Below are positions 1 to 11,098 of a stretch of DNA of 48,843 bases, in pieces (position 1 is the stretch's first letter; each line of letters opens with the position of its first letter). The DNA lies in contig JSYX01000022.1 of assembly GCA_000787465.1 (NCBI GenBank), positions 1 through 48,843 on the forward strand, written 5' to 3'. Under the pieces are notes generated by a model. The model saw only the letters and a list, made by a program, of their open reading frames with translations, had not been told where the DNA came from and made no database searches. The translations under genes and the position numbers were made by a program. The stretch is from Thermomucor indicae-seudaticae. Lineage: Eukaryota > Mucoromycota > Mucoromycetes > Mucorales > Lichtheimiaceae.

Positions 1-139
1 TCGTCCAAAGCTTTAGCACCATTTTAGCGCATATAAACGTCTAGAATTGACATCGTAGTTTTACTCGAATATGTCAAAAATAAACCCTGACAGGAGTCTC
101 AAAGAACTTATCGACCGTTTCTTTATTATAACCAATATC

Positions 140-1165
140 ACACGTATGCTGCGGTGATCAAAACTATCTACGAGTTGAATACGCCTTGCAGAGAAAAGGC
201 ATCGTATGTGGCGATTTTTTTCGTTGTTCTCATTCCTTTAACGGATCAGGAGCATCATTTGGACAGGACGGCAATTTGACGTTTTGTTCGTCACGTCGCT
301 TTGAACTGCCTTCAAGAAACATCGTGCAGGCGAACATGCGGGGCGATGTACATGTCTGAACCTTAATTCCAGGTTGGGACAGTTTGATCGTCCTCCTTAC
401 TTCCATTTCGAAGATCCTTTAGCATCTTCACGAGGGGAACCCTTTTTCATCGTATCCTTAACGCTTGACTAACTTATCTTTTTCGTTACCTACAGCGCTC
501 GATGAACTCGCAGTGCTTTATCTAATGGTTGTTTTTCGATAGTGTGAGTTTTCTCATGCGACGTCTTGTCGACAAGCATTTGGCTTTTCAAACAGAACAA
601 ACCATCTCTAACGCCATGCATTCTGCAACATAGAACACCGCACAATCTTTGATTCTCTTCCACATATTGTATTTTTTATTTTTTAAAAAAAAAATGCCGA
701 AGTTACCTTGTCTGGTTTCCTTCGCTCTCACCGCCACCAGCACAGCAAAAACGTGCTCTCTTACCCGATCTGGCCGTGATCCCGGGCTGCCATGCCCCTA
801 GCGCCCGCCGTCCAGGCGCCTCACTTTGGCAAGGACGCAGTCCTGGAGCCTGCGTACTTGCTGGGTGGGGTGTCCTGGGCGGTCGTGGGCGGGGCGCCCT
901 TCGTTGTGGATGGCGATGGAGACGTCGTCATGCGGGAAGTCTGGCGCTTCTCGTAGGGCAGCGTCGAGGAAGTCGTCATTCATGACGGAGAGGTCTTCGC
1001 TCCGTGGCGCTAGGGGTGTGATATCTTGTGGCTGCGGCCACGTATCGCGGTAAGTATTATCTTTTTGACAAAACTTGCTGCGCAACAAAAATTTTCTAAC
1101 GGCGAAAATTTTTTGACTCGTCTCCCTTTTTCGCGCGCTCATTTTCTCAACTTGGGTGAGTGTGC
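140..1165 (-). repeat. Dispersed repeat, copy A (inverted relative to copy B at 31428-32828)
   Basis: Read on the minus strand, this segment matches 31428-32828 read on the plus strand, over most of its length and with many single-base differences. Shared parts in order: an AT-rich leader, a GC-rich core of about 240 bp (near 780-1020), an A/T homopolymer tract (670-692), then about 500 bp including matching blocks near 380-640. The match fades near 140 and near 1165. Copy A lacks about 300 bp that copy B carries just after the A tract. On the minus strand an open frame begins at 983 and ends with TAG at 798; copy B has a tyrosine codon at that stop and reads on. I do not recognise the family. 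It behaves like a transposon-derived or non-autonomous dispersed element. Bases 1-139 hold nothing I can identify. Confidence 0.8.
798..983 (-). pseudogene. Truncated open frame in the GC-rich core of repeat copy A
   Basis: A 61-codon frame starting MNDDFLDAAL and ending DGGR before TAG. It aligns without gaps to the frame at 31621 in copy B, with roughly a dozen substitutions, several of them amino-acid changing. Copy B continues past the position of this stop, so copy A is probably the broken one. The protein family is unknown to me. The opposite strand is also open across the same core, so the coding strand is not certain. Confidence 0.35.
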
Positions 1166-2699
1166 CTCGTATTCTGACATGCTTCACATATAACCACGTA
1201 TACCATAATCATTGTAACACGCATATACACATCCACAACATATATGTATTACCATCTACGTCATCACATATACTTAATCCCGACACAAGAGCCCCCGCAA
1301 TCTCTAGTTCTTTAATCAATAAACCACAAAGAGTCTCAACGGACCTATTGTCGGCGACCTCATCTCACTAACAGACAACAAATCAAACCGTAACAAATAC
1401 TTCAACAGTGCTATTTCACCGCCTTCTTCTGCGTTCTATAGAAACGAGCAAAATGTTCGCCTGTGATGATTAGTGATTATTCTACAAGCATCTCATTTCA
1501 AGCCTATGGAAACTATTGGAAAATGATATCTTACACACGCTGATTAACTTATGCACTGATCATATTACGAAGTGATCACTTTTTGGTTCTTCCTGCGGTA
1601 ATTGCAGCGCGCAGGTACTGTAATGTGATGAAGCCCGTGGCCGGAATAGTCTGGGCTTCGTGTTTGAGCACGTTGCTATGATGGGCATCAAGGCCGTCCG
1701 AGACATACAATCGTTTCATACGCAAACTATGAAGAGAACTTTTTAAAGCGAAAATTCTTTCGACGGCTGTATGGCGTGGACATTGACACTTTTGCTTTAG
1801 TCACGACGATTAGTGCGGTTTTACTGTGCAGCCTGCTTAGAACAATCCTAAAGACTATCTTGGGCTCTGGATCGAAATGATCAGCATTTAACTGACTGAT
1901 GAAAGCTAGACACCCATTGAGTAGGACGCTCTAAACTTATTTGAATGGCTTATTCAGTTATTCCTGTCATTCATATGGGAAAAACGCAAGTGAGTAAGTA
2001 CGCCAAGACTGCAAGACCCGAATATGGATGTAACCAGAGAAGCAGGTTTTTTCCTTTTGATTTTCTCCTATATATCATACGTTTGATAATTATATTGCAT
2101 CGCACATAATTCCGATGCGATCAAAGCAGATGCAGCAGAAGAAGACTCATATGTTTTTTCTACCTCGTCTTGCCAGTGAAACTACTTCTTTCCTTGGGAT
2201 TTTAATTGCTCTGCAGCAATCGCTGGCATGTCATTGTATGCAACTTTAGCTTTGCGGTCTGGTATTTACGCAGTTCCATATCAGACTAGAATGTCAGCTG
2301 GGAAAAAGGTGTTCTAGATTCAGAATCTTTACAGACACGTGCTGTTACCACCACCGTGAGCATGAACGTCCCACTTTTTGTCTTTGTCCTTGGTTTCCAA
2401 AAGTTATTTTTTCTGATGATGACAGCATGTCTATAAAAGTTACAGCGTTTATATGTGAAGTTGGCGGTGGTGATTGATCGATCGACCGAAAGTACATCAA
2501 CACCAGTTCTAAGCCGTACTTGAGTACAGGAGAATCTAGACCGCCGGTCTGTATCACATACGACGGCCTCTGCAGGTGGCACAGATCGACTTGTATTCAC
2601 TGAAAAAGCACTCCATCTCCAACACTGTTTCATCAACAATATACGAGACAAGGCAAATAAATTATTTATATCTATTAGATATTTTTACAAACATGTTAG
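1166..2699. other. Stretch without recognisable genes
   Basis: AT-rich sequence with only short open frames on both strands. I see no domain, splice-consistent model or repeat structure here. Confidence 0.5.
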
Positions 2700-2759
2700 A
2701 AATGCTTCTACAATCGAGGTTTGATTACAGTAATATATGACTAAACATTATCGATGCAG

Positions 2760-3140
2760 TTGATGAGGACGTGTACAAATGATTAAAGGTAGCATATGCA
2801 AATGAATGCGAATATATATAATGAAGCGGTATTGGCAGTGCAGATATGTACAGTGAGATGAAAGTAAGACATATGCACTCATTTATTGTAACGGTGAATA
2901 GAGCGGACCAGCCGCAAAGGGTATATACAAAGAGGATTGCAGATATATACAATGACAGTAGATGCAGACAATGAAGGTATGTACAAATGTTGTGGGTATC
3001 AATGTGAGTGAAGATATATACAATGACGGGGTGTAGACAATGCAAGTATGTACAGTCAAGTGAAAGCAATATATATACAGTCGTTCTTGTAACGGTGAAT
3101 AGTGCGGACCAGCCGCAAACGGTATACACAAAGAGTCTGA
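2760..3140. repeat. AT-rich degenerate tandem repeats
   Basis: Two copies, about 200 bp apart, of a block with GTAACGGTGAATAG, then GCGGACCAGCCGCAAA and a TATA-rich end (near 2888 and 3089). Between and around them shorter units resembling GATATATACAATGA recur every 35-45 bp. The open frame on the minus strand across this region (about 2725-3129) is a product of the repetition and does not look like a real protein. Confidence 0.7.
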
Positions 3141-3180
3141 GTGTGGAAACTTTTGGTATGGCATGAGAGGCGAACGCCAG

Positions 3181-4811
3181 GTGTGATCTACGAGAAAAAG
3201 GTATACGTGTTCTTGATCTCTGTCAAAGGAGGACTTGATGGTTTACACAGTTTTTTTTTGGTCTCCGGAAAGCACAGACAACATATTGCAAGAGTTGGTT
3301 ATTGATTGGAGTGTTGGAGTAAAAAGGAATAGGAAAAGGAGGAGGAGGAAAAAAATATCGTCGAAAAGGTGCTTAGTTATTGAAAATTTTGATTACTGTC
3401 CGGATTCGGAATCGTCACCGCGGATACTTTCCCCAGGAACAGCATATGCTCACGCCATTCAATAATTATAGCGGTGTAATTATTTTTAATGCATAAAGTT
3501 ACCCTTTTTGTAGATACATTACGTTTGATGTAACCGACGGGAAACGCATAACGACGAATAGAGTTCCTGACAGAGAAGGGGGCAATCAAAATCCGCGATG
3601 CTTCTTCCGGTTCGCCGAATTCTTGGACCTATGGCAAGATCTATTACTGTCAATGCATTTCCTTTGCTCGCGGTGGTCGTTAGCGACTGAGATTGACATC
3701 AATCCGTTATATTGTTAACTGCACTTTGATGCATATGAGCTATTGAACGTCTATCAACTTGTCAGGCACAAAGAGGCGCAGCAGCCATGGACGGAATTAA
3801 GATGCTGGGCATGAAAAACACTCTGAACTTGTCCGAAGCGTGACTTCCGGTAACAACACACGGATTCGTTATTGTATAAGAGAATCGTCGCTGGCCCTTG
3901 CAGTGTTTCACAGGCAAAAGGGAACTTGGATGAATCAAAGACGATGCGTCAAGGGTAATACTGGATATAAATGCTGAATTCTTAATGGACGTATCAGTGG
4001 CATCAGGCATCAATCCACAGGAGACCTTGCTAATACATCGTGATGCTCTGTTGGTTCATAACACGTATGGGGTACAGAATCCTGTGTTAGAGGCTGTTGA
4101 TGCGCCATCAAGAACTGTTCACAAAATAAACGTCTTTATTGCTAATATGAGCCAAAGAAGAAGCGCAGACAAAATTATAACAGCACAAAGGAACGACTAG
4201 GAAGGCTGGTTGGAGGAGAAAATAAGTCAATCCCCTTGCGAGCGTTCCGGACGTACTTTTCGCAAGGTGTACATCCGGCCAGGAGCATAAATAAACGAGA
4301 GAGGAAGAAGGTGAGTCAGAAGCTGAAGGGTTACTCGTAACCTGCCTGAGGGTCAATGTCTTGGCAAGACGAACCCCCATAGGAACAGGCATAATAAAAG
4401 GTGCGTTCAGCTGCTCCCCGAGGTGCAGGCGCGCAACCGAATGCGATACAGGTAACTCCTCTGTCCATTGCTCGACCGTAAAAAGCCGGATAACGGAAGG
4501 CAGGCAGAATGTCCCAAACAGGGCGGAAGGTCATCAGGCCTTGATGTGAGAGCCGATCAAATTGTGAAAAGGGTGCGCTTTGGCAACGAACCGTGATAGT
4601 TCGCCCGCCGCTTATCTATGACAGACCTCTTGAGGTTCCTAACAAGCTCGTCCAGAATATCTTGCGACAAATCGGAAGTAACAGCAGCTATGCCGCGGGC
4701 CCACAAGCAGCACGCCTACGAATGATCGCTTAGCAATTCCGCAATGAAAATAAAGACGTAGCAGTGTTGGTCACATACTTTCCTTGTTCTTGCAAGTTGC
4801 GGCCCCAGACG
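3181..4811. other. Stretch without recognisable genes
   Basis: Only short open frames on both strands, with no recognisable motif and no convincing splice model. A small purine-rich run lies near 3330-3355. Confidence 0.5.
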
Positions 4812-5150
4812 AGGGGAGGCAGAGCGATGCGCAGTTGCAGCCGAGCACCTTACGACGTTGCAGACGAGCCACCCAATGTTGCATCGAGGAAGCCTAGAGG
4901 GACAGGGTGATGCGCAGTTGCAGCCGAGCACCTTACGACGCTGCAGACGAGCCACCCAATGTTGCATAGAGGAAGCCTAGAGGGGCAGAGCGATGCACAG
5001 TTGCAGCCGAGCACCTTACGACGCTGCAGAGGAGCCACCCAATGTTGCATCGAGGAAGCCTAGAGGGGCAGAGCGATGCGCAGTTGCAGCCGAGCACCTT
5101 ACAATGTTGAAGACGAGCCATCAGATATTACATCGAGAAAGCCTAGACAA
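4812..5150. repeat. Minisatellite, about four copies of an 83-bp unit
   Basis: The anchor CAGTTGCAGCCGAGCACCTTA occurs (with small changes) at about 4832, 4915, 4998 and 5081, a spacing of exactly 83 bp. Each unit carries GAGCCACCCAATGTTGCAT and GGAAGCCTAGAGGG; the last unit is diverged. Because 83 is not a multiple of three, reading frames shift between copies, and the overlapping minus-strand open frames here are artefacts of the repeat. Confidence 0.9.
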
Positions 5151-5735
5151 CGCGATGTCAATGAAAGTCGAACACGGGCGCCGTGTTGCTTGACTTACCG
5201 TGTGCCTCGACAGTTTCCCGGCATGGATCCCTTTCCAGGCGGTGATGCGATCCTTCCTTTCCCGGGGGAGGGGGGCGGGGGCGGTCTTGATCGCCGCTTG
5301 TCGATGCAAAATGGCTGCTTGATCTTCATGTACGCCACCACCTTGGATATTCCCCTGTGAGCATGTACTATCTCGGTCCCCGTGCCCACAGGACTCGTTG
5401 CACCAGCGAGCACTTGGCTGCAGTGATATTTCATTTAAGGGGAGGATAGGCCAGTCGTCCTTGAGTAACTGACAAGCTTCGTCATCGAGTTCCCATTGAG
5501 ATCGGATCCCGACGACGACCGAGCTGATGGGAATAACCGCCACGTTGCTTCCGTAACACCGAGCTCGTTCTGTCTTCCTTGCGCATGTTGTAGTAACGCT
5601 TCTTGTATCTGTTCCTGGTCAAATCCAACTGTTTCCAGGAACATGTGTTTTGTCCAGTAACTGTTGAGATTTCTTCGTACCATCTGCTCCTTCGTAATTT
5701 TGCTTCAAACCCTGACTCATGCGACACATTGCCAG

Positions 5736-6296
5736 ATGCAAAACGAGACTGTATTCAACGTTTGCGTTTGTGTTTCGGCTTCAGGCTGGGCCACTTCCTT
5801 TGCCTTGGCCTTTGTCGTTCTTTCCTTGCTGAATGAGCGAGGCATTTCAAAGAGTTACATTTACAGAATTACTGATCACAGGAAGAAATGTCGAGGAAGA
5901 AAGCCTGCCGACACGCGTCGTTTGTTTCGGGTTAAAATCCGCGCGTATTACGTGGCATCAGACCTGCTTGAACTTGTGAAAAAGCGCCATGCCGAACTTT
6001 CAACCCAGTGGTGGCATGAGTATCGCCCTGCAAATAGAAATCGCTGGGCGTCTGCGTTTTCAGCATTAACAATCCTATTGACAGACCCGAGCAAAATAGG
6101 ATGTATCCTTCGGCTTTGTGAACGTCGGTTCCACAATGTGGTTTACGTTAGTCAGATTACGTACAGCCGGACGTGCTTCCTGATCCATTATCAGCTCAGG
6201 GTTGTTTTCTCTGCTACTGCTTTCCTCTTCGCTATTTCTGTTTCTGACGTTTCGCATAAAACGATAAGAGACTTGTTCAAGGGCCACTCTTCTTAA
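5736..6296 (+). CDS. Unassigned open reading frame (possibly spurious)
   Basis: An uninterrupted 186-residue frame from the ATG at 5736; the frame stays open upstream to about 5664 without an ATG. The start is hydrophobic (residues about 15-35 are rich in A, L, F and V), followed by a basic stretch. I recognise no domain or family. The opposite strand also carries open frames (5948-6136, 6075-6335, 5435-5727), some with a plausible amphipathic character, so either strand could be a remnant of a gene. No clear introns were found. It is listed only because it is the longest unexplained frame in the first 8 kb. Confidence 0.15.
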   Translation: MQNETVFNVCVCVSASGWATSFALAFVVLSLLNERGISKSYIYRITDHRKKCRGRKPADTRRLFRVKIRAYYVASDLLELVKKRHAELSTQWWHEYRPANRNRWASAFSALTILLTDPSKIGCILRLCERRFHNVVYVSQITYSRTCFLIHYQLRVVFSATAFLFAISVSDVSHKTIRDLFKGHSS

Positions 6297-6340
6297 TTTG
6301 CTGAGACTGTCCCCTTCCCTCTCTCTAGCACACATAATAC

Positions 6341-8017
6341 CTCTGAATGGAGGAGGAGATTCGGCCTGCCATCAGCGTTCGTCAATGCGCTGCTGCCATA
6401 AACCGCTCTCTTATGGAGCAACAGCATGCAGAAACGTAAGAAAATCCGTTAGACGCGATGCTTGTCAATTGAACGATCTGAATGAATCACTGGGGTCACA
6501 GGAACAATAAACAACAACAACGAGCACCATGGCGGTCCGTGGGACTAGCTCCATAAAGCGAGAGTCCTCCTTCTCACGATTGCTTGATTCGGGAAATCCG
6601 AAACCGTCGTCAGATCCAGGCCCACTTCTTTATATCGTGCTTCTTCTTCTCTGGTTCAGAACGATACGATTGCGCGTTTATACGCTCGTTATCTTCAACA
6701 TCAATAGGGTTATGTTTCAAATCGAACAGAGCTGCGGGACATTATCGCTCCTGACTAAAGAAATGGTCACTTGACTTTTCTTGTTCTTGATGAATAAGCC
6801 AGCGGGATGGCGTCAGCGACTGTATAACCCGATACGGGAGAGGAGATAGACTGGGAATAGAGTTAAGAAATGACAACAGTGATCGGTGTGCTAAAATTAT
6901 CACCTTGGAAACGCGCTCTGAGAGCGAACTTTAGAACACCAGGACAATGATCATGTTCGGGGAATTACTAAGATATGACTCAGCAAGAGGGCTATATGAT
7001 ACTTGTCGTTTTGGAGTGGATTTGTCAACGGGGGCCACTGATCCAGCGCGTGTTGATAAGCAATCCATGCTCAATAGGATGGATTAGATGTTGTTTCGAA
7101 AAGGATGATCATCGCCTTTGAAAGAATAGCGAGTCCGTCGGCGTCAACGGACCGACTGCTCGGTTGTGACGCTATAGGTAGTACAACGTTGTACTATTTT
7201 TAAAGCCCAGCCATTCGATGGCGGTCCTGGTGGCGCACAAGGCAGAAACAAAAGCAGGCTGATGCTTCTGACAACCATTCAACTTCTCACTCGAAAATAG
7301 TAAAATTAATTTGGCATCTTTCGCTGAAAGCTGCGATGTATCTTCGTGTTTCAAATGATCCTCTGCAGACGACAGAGCGTGATACGTGTAATGCACGGAT
7401 GTGCCCCCCAAAAAAAACCAAACACTTGACAAACATTTCAAGTAGCACATTGCACTCAACAAGAAATCCCGGATCTATTACATGTCCTGTTGGAATAGAT
7501 TGAGCTCTGAAATTCAAAGAAATGCATCTTTTTCTCCATTTAATGATTGATCTTGTTTTAGCAGTGCAAGCGATTGATCAAGAATTTCTGGTAAAGGTTT
7601 ACAATAGGAGACATGCCGATCAACCTGCAAGGTTTTTTTCCCGTTTGTGCAGCCTCTCCCCCTTTTGCTCTTCTCGTGCGATTTCCTCGCTGTATTACCT
7701 ATTAAACTTTGCCCACTTTTTTCTCTCTTCTATCTGCGCGCCTAGCCATTACACAAGGGGAGTTTTCTTTGAAATTACCGGATTTGGGATCAACAAGTTC
7801 GATCCTCCGTTTTTGGCAATTGCTACCTTGTATCACCCACTGTCGGCATGTTACCATTTCCATGTCCCCCAAAACCAAATGTTTTATTTTGCCGGTCCCT
7901 ATGTCTATGTACAAAAAAAAGAAAGGTATAATTGAGATATACAAAAGAAGAAAATGAATACATATATATAAAAGAATACAAAGGAAGAAGGTATACATCA
8001 CGTAAAGTGGATAAAGG
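6341..8017. other. Gene-poor stretch including the 3' flank of the C2H2 gene
   Basis: Only short frames on both strands and no domain. The last part (about 7900-8017) is A/T rich with TATATATA runs and is probably the 3' untranslated region of the minus-strand zinc-finger gene that ends at 8018. Confidence 0.5.
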
Positions 8018-9076
8018 TCAAGCATGACTAAGAGTACCAGAAGTCGTGCTGCAGCCATTTTCAACGCGAAGATGACGGTTTAGTGCATCCATTCGAGCAA
8101 AAGACTTGTTGCAGGTCGTGCACATGTAAGGTTTGATACCCCAGTGCAGCTTTTCGTGTCGATTGCGATCATGTTGGCGCGCAAAACGGCGTCCGCATTG
8201 CGAACAAGGGAAAGGCCGCTCCGACGTATGTGTTCGCATATGTGAAGTGAGGTTATAAGCGCGTGTAAAGGACTTGCCACAGCCAGGATGCTGACAGTAG
8301 AAAGATGATGGGCTTGTGCGTGTCGACTTTCGCTCGCTGTTGCTTCGACGAATGGGTCGACTGTTGTTATGGGTCGTCAGATCGGTACTGGTGGTGGCTC
8401 GAGGCGGTTCCGAGACCCGACGAGGACGACCACGCGTGCTGCTTGAAGGAGAAGCTGCACCGGTGTCGTTGGGTGGCAAGACAAGCGGAGGAGGAGGAGG
8501 GGCAAGCAATGCAGTCGTCGCAACAGAAGTGTCTGTGAGTGCTGAATGAACGGAGGACATCTCAGGAGAAGAAGAGGGTGTCACCCAGGGCACATCTGTC
8601 GTCGTCATCATCAAGGGATTCAACATATCCATGTCCTGATGCTCGAGGTGCGCGGTGTGCTGGTAAATGAATTGGTCAATGAACGAGATATCGTCATCGT
8701 TTGGGTTGTGCTTGATAGGCGTTGGCTCCGTAATGGAGATGCCAACAGGTATGTCCAGACTTAGACGGTTTGTGTTATCCGCTGCGAATTCGGTGCCTTG
8801 GATATCGAGCTGAGAGACGGCATCGGTGAGTTCACCATCCAGCAATGACAGGTTGCCGGGACTTGGGGTATCAAAGACGGATAAGGGTTCCGAATAAGGC
8901 GTGTAAAACGCATCGCTTTCAACGATAAATGGTGAACCCATGATTGGACTTGAACCCATTGTTGTTGTCACCACAGGCATGGCAGGTTGATGATCCAATG
9001 AATGTCTGGCTTGTTCAAAAGAACCCGGCATCATCATCCAAGCTGTGGGGTAGATTAATTCTGGCTGAGATTCCAT
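8018..9076 (-). CDS. C2H2 zinc-finger transcription factor, Crz1-like
   Basis: Single-exon gene of 352 residues from the ATG at 9076 (MESQPELIYP). Upstream in-frame codons up to 9193 are low-complexity, so the later Met was chosen. The C-terminus holds three C2H2 fingers in tandem: finger 1 (about 259-283) has CQHPGC with a four-residue cysteine spacing, finger 2 (about 289-311) is CSQCGRRFARQHDRNRH, finger 3 (about 317-342) ends H-x5-C in place of H-x3-H. The phrase ARQHDRNRHEKLH and the finger order match the calcineurin-responsive factor Crz1/Prz1 family. Residues 111-116 (VGISIT) look like a degenerate PxIxIT calcineurin-docking site. The N-terminal two thirds is acidic, Ser/Thr/Pro-rich and disordered, with a basic NSERKS segment before the fingers. 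Expected role: nuclear transcription activator under calcium/calcineurin control. The zinc-finger call is secure; the Crz1 assignment is an inference. Confidence 0.85.
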   Translation of the reverse strand: MESQPELIYPTAWMMMPGSFEQARHSLDHQPAMPVVTTTMGSSPIMGSPFIVESDAFYTPYSEPLSVFDTPSPGNLSLLDGELTDAVSQLDIQGTEFAADNTNRLSLDIPVGISITEPTPIKHNPNDDDISFIDQFIYQHTAHLEHQDMDMLNPLMMTTTDVPWVTPSSSPEMSSVHSALTDTSVATTALLAPPPPPLVLPPNDTGAASPSSSTRGRPRRVSEPPRATTSTDLTTHNNSRPIRRSNSERKSTRTSPSSFYCQHPGCGKSFTRAYNLTSHMRTHTSERPFPCSQCGRRFARQHDRNRHEKLHWGIKPYMCTTCNKSFARMDALNRHLRVENGCSTTSGTLSHA

Positions 9077-11098
9077 CGCGTGCAGAAAAAAAAATATAAA
9101 AGGATGAAGAAGAAAGACAAGAAAAATTTTCTGATCCTGGTAACTTTTATACAGTTTAGCCAGATGTACGTAAGGAGCCAGATGACCCTGCATGATATTT
9201 TTAGTATTGGGTGGGTTCGGCTGTTGTTACACTGAACTTGTCTCTCTTTTTTTTTCCCATGTGATGGAAACTCCAAACACAAAAGAGAGTTTAAACGTCT
9301 GCGGAGAAGCAACGACTAAAAATAACGAAGCAAACTTTAAACACATGTTACGCGTTTAAGCTCTTTCTTTTTGTTCAGAGGAAGCCTCGCGTTACTCAGT
9401 GTGGCAAGTGAACTAACGATCACTCTTGATTCCTTCTAGATTACATCCCCACTTCTATCCTGGCTGACATAAGGCGATGTGAAGGGGTCAGGGTTCTCGT
9501 TGCATAAACATTTGGGTCAATAAATATTGGTGGACCTTGGAAGAAGCAGCCTGCATCATAGCCTTACGGAAGGGGGGGAAGGTGCTCCCAGGGCAAGAAG
9601 GTGGCGCGTCATTCCTCCTTCTCCTCTGGACTGAGGTCACCTTGAAGATTAAACTTATTTTGGACTTCAGTGATGCGCGGCATAAGTCCGTCGGTAAGCT
9701 GAGCCATCAGTAGCACGCTTGCAAAATTAGCACAAGATGGTTAGAGATCTATTCAGTCACGCGGGTACTAGACAGAGCTATGCTGAGGACCCGTATTAGG
9801 TATATGAAAGGAGAAACTGTAAGCTCGCAAGCCTAAAACTTTGCTCAGCTGGCCAGCTGAGCTTGGTCACACCTCCCCACTAATAGCTCTCGATACGAAT
9901 GATCGAACCGGCATGGGAGTTCCCCGCAACACTTCGCAACGGCTTTTTGTTGAGACGTCAGCATTCCTGCCAGCTCGCGCGTCCGCATTTCCTGATACTG
10001 TCCCAGTGAGTAACATTATCAACATGTTATCGTCAAGCCTAACATACCTGAGCAATGGCAGACGGGATAGAATTCACTGGAGTGACGGCGCACAGTTGTG
10101 TGTACTCCGCGTCTGATCCTTCATTCACGGCTTGAAGGTGCAAAACTGCCAGTTACACTTTTTCTTCTGTAAACCTGGCAGCCATGCTGCTGCTGCCAGG
10201 TTTAGGCAGCACTGGAGACTCGTGCGTACTGCCTTTTGTTTCCACTCGGCGCGTTCTTCTTCTGGGCATGGCATGTCCATTCCCTTGAAGCGTCTTTCAG
10301 GACCGTCGAGTCCAATTGGCCTATAAAGTCGCGTTAGTTCACGTTGACTTTGGACTCCAACCGGTGGTTTTCCTCGCAAGTTGTCTGAAGCGATGCTCAA
10401 CTGGTGTTACCCGGGAGAGCTTGCTCCACTAGATCTGCCAGACGCACCTGCCACGGGATGCACCAAGCTTTGAACAAGTTGCATTTCGGCGGCAAATGTC
10501 GCGCGCGCTGCTCTGGCTGGGGTGAAGAGTTTGGTGGGAGTGTTGGACACTTTTGTAAGCAGTAACAGAAACGCGAAAAGAAACTCCGGGTTAGCCACAC
10601 TCATGAGATGCATGCGCGCCCATCAAGTTTTCAGAGATCCACCAAAGATCATGAATTGACTGTCTTAATGTCGAGAGCAACCCCTCTTTCGGACGACATC
10701 TTGTTCAGTCGAGAATGCTGTGGCCCGAAACAAAAAAAGGTGGAATCTCTTCCATGTTCCGCGGACGATTTGAACGCGAAATCGTCGTCTCCTGTAGTAC
10801 AACAGCAACTTTACTGTACATATTGAACAATGCTTCAATACAGTTAACATGGCAGAGGAATGACTCGTCAAAGAAAAGCATGACGTCCAAGACTTAACCT
10901 GAGGCTGCTGTTTGAAATTGTCAGTCCAGGGAACCCTTTCTGAGACAAGCGGCATAGCCTAGCTACTACTGTATTCATGAGCGATAACTGCTATTTGCGA
11001 TAGCTACGGGCGATCATTAGCAGAGATTGAGAAAAGTTTCCCGTCTAATAGATGTAGTGGAAGCGTTTTTTTTTTCGCTGTTTACAGTAGTATTCTAT
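9077..11098. other. Intergenic region between the C2H2 gene and the MFS gene
   Basis: The first part (9077-9350) is the likely promoter and leader of the C2H2 gene, with T/A tracts. The rest has only short frames. On the minus strand one frame runs from 10613 to about 10125 with a single stop near 10405; it has no recognisable motif. A short inverted repeat (CCTGGCAGC...GCTGCCAGG) lies near 10175-10202. Confidence 0.45.

Noticed and set aside
2725..3164. Minus-strand frames rich in Tyr/Leu/Cys
   Set aside because: Translation of AT-rich tandem repeats; no protein-like composition.
4716..5121. Several minus-strand frames rich in CNIGW/CSAAT
   Set aside because: They are products of the 83-bp tandem repeat, which shifts frame at each unit.
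7172..7517. Two overlapping minus-strand frames
   Set aside because: Short, overlapping and without motif; no splice model joins them into a known protein.
8305..8764. Plus-strand frames opposite the zinc-finger gene
   Set aside because: Antisense to a convincing C2H2 gene, with no motif of their own.
10125..10613. Minus-strand frame with one internal stop, possible small gene
   Set aside because: No recognised motif and no realistic intron to remove the stop; composition is not clearly coding.
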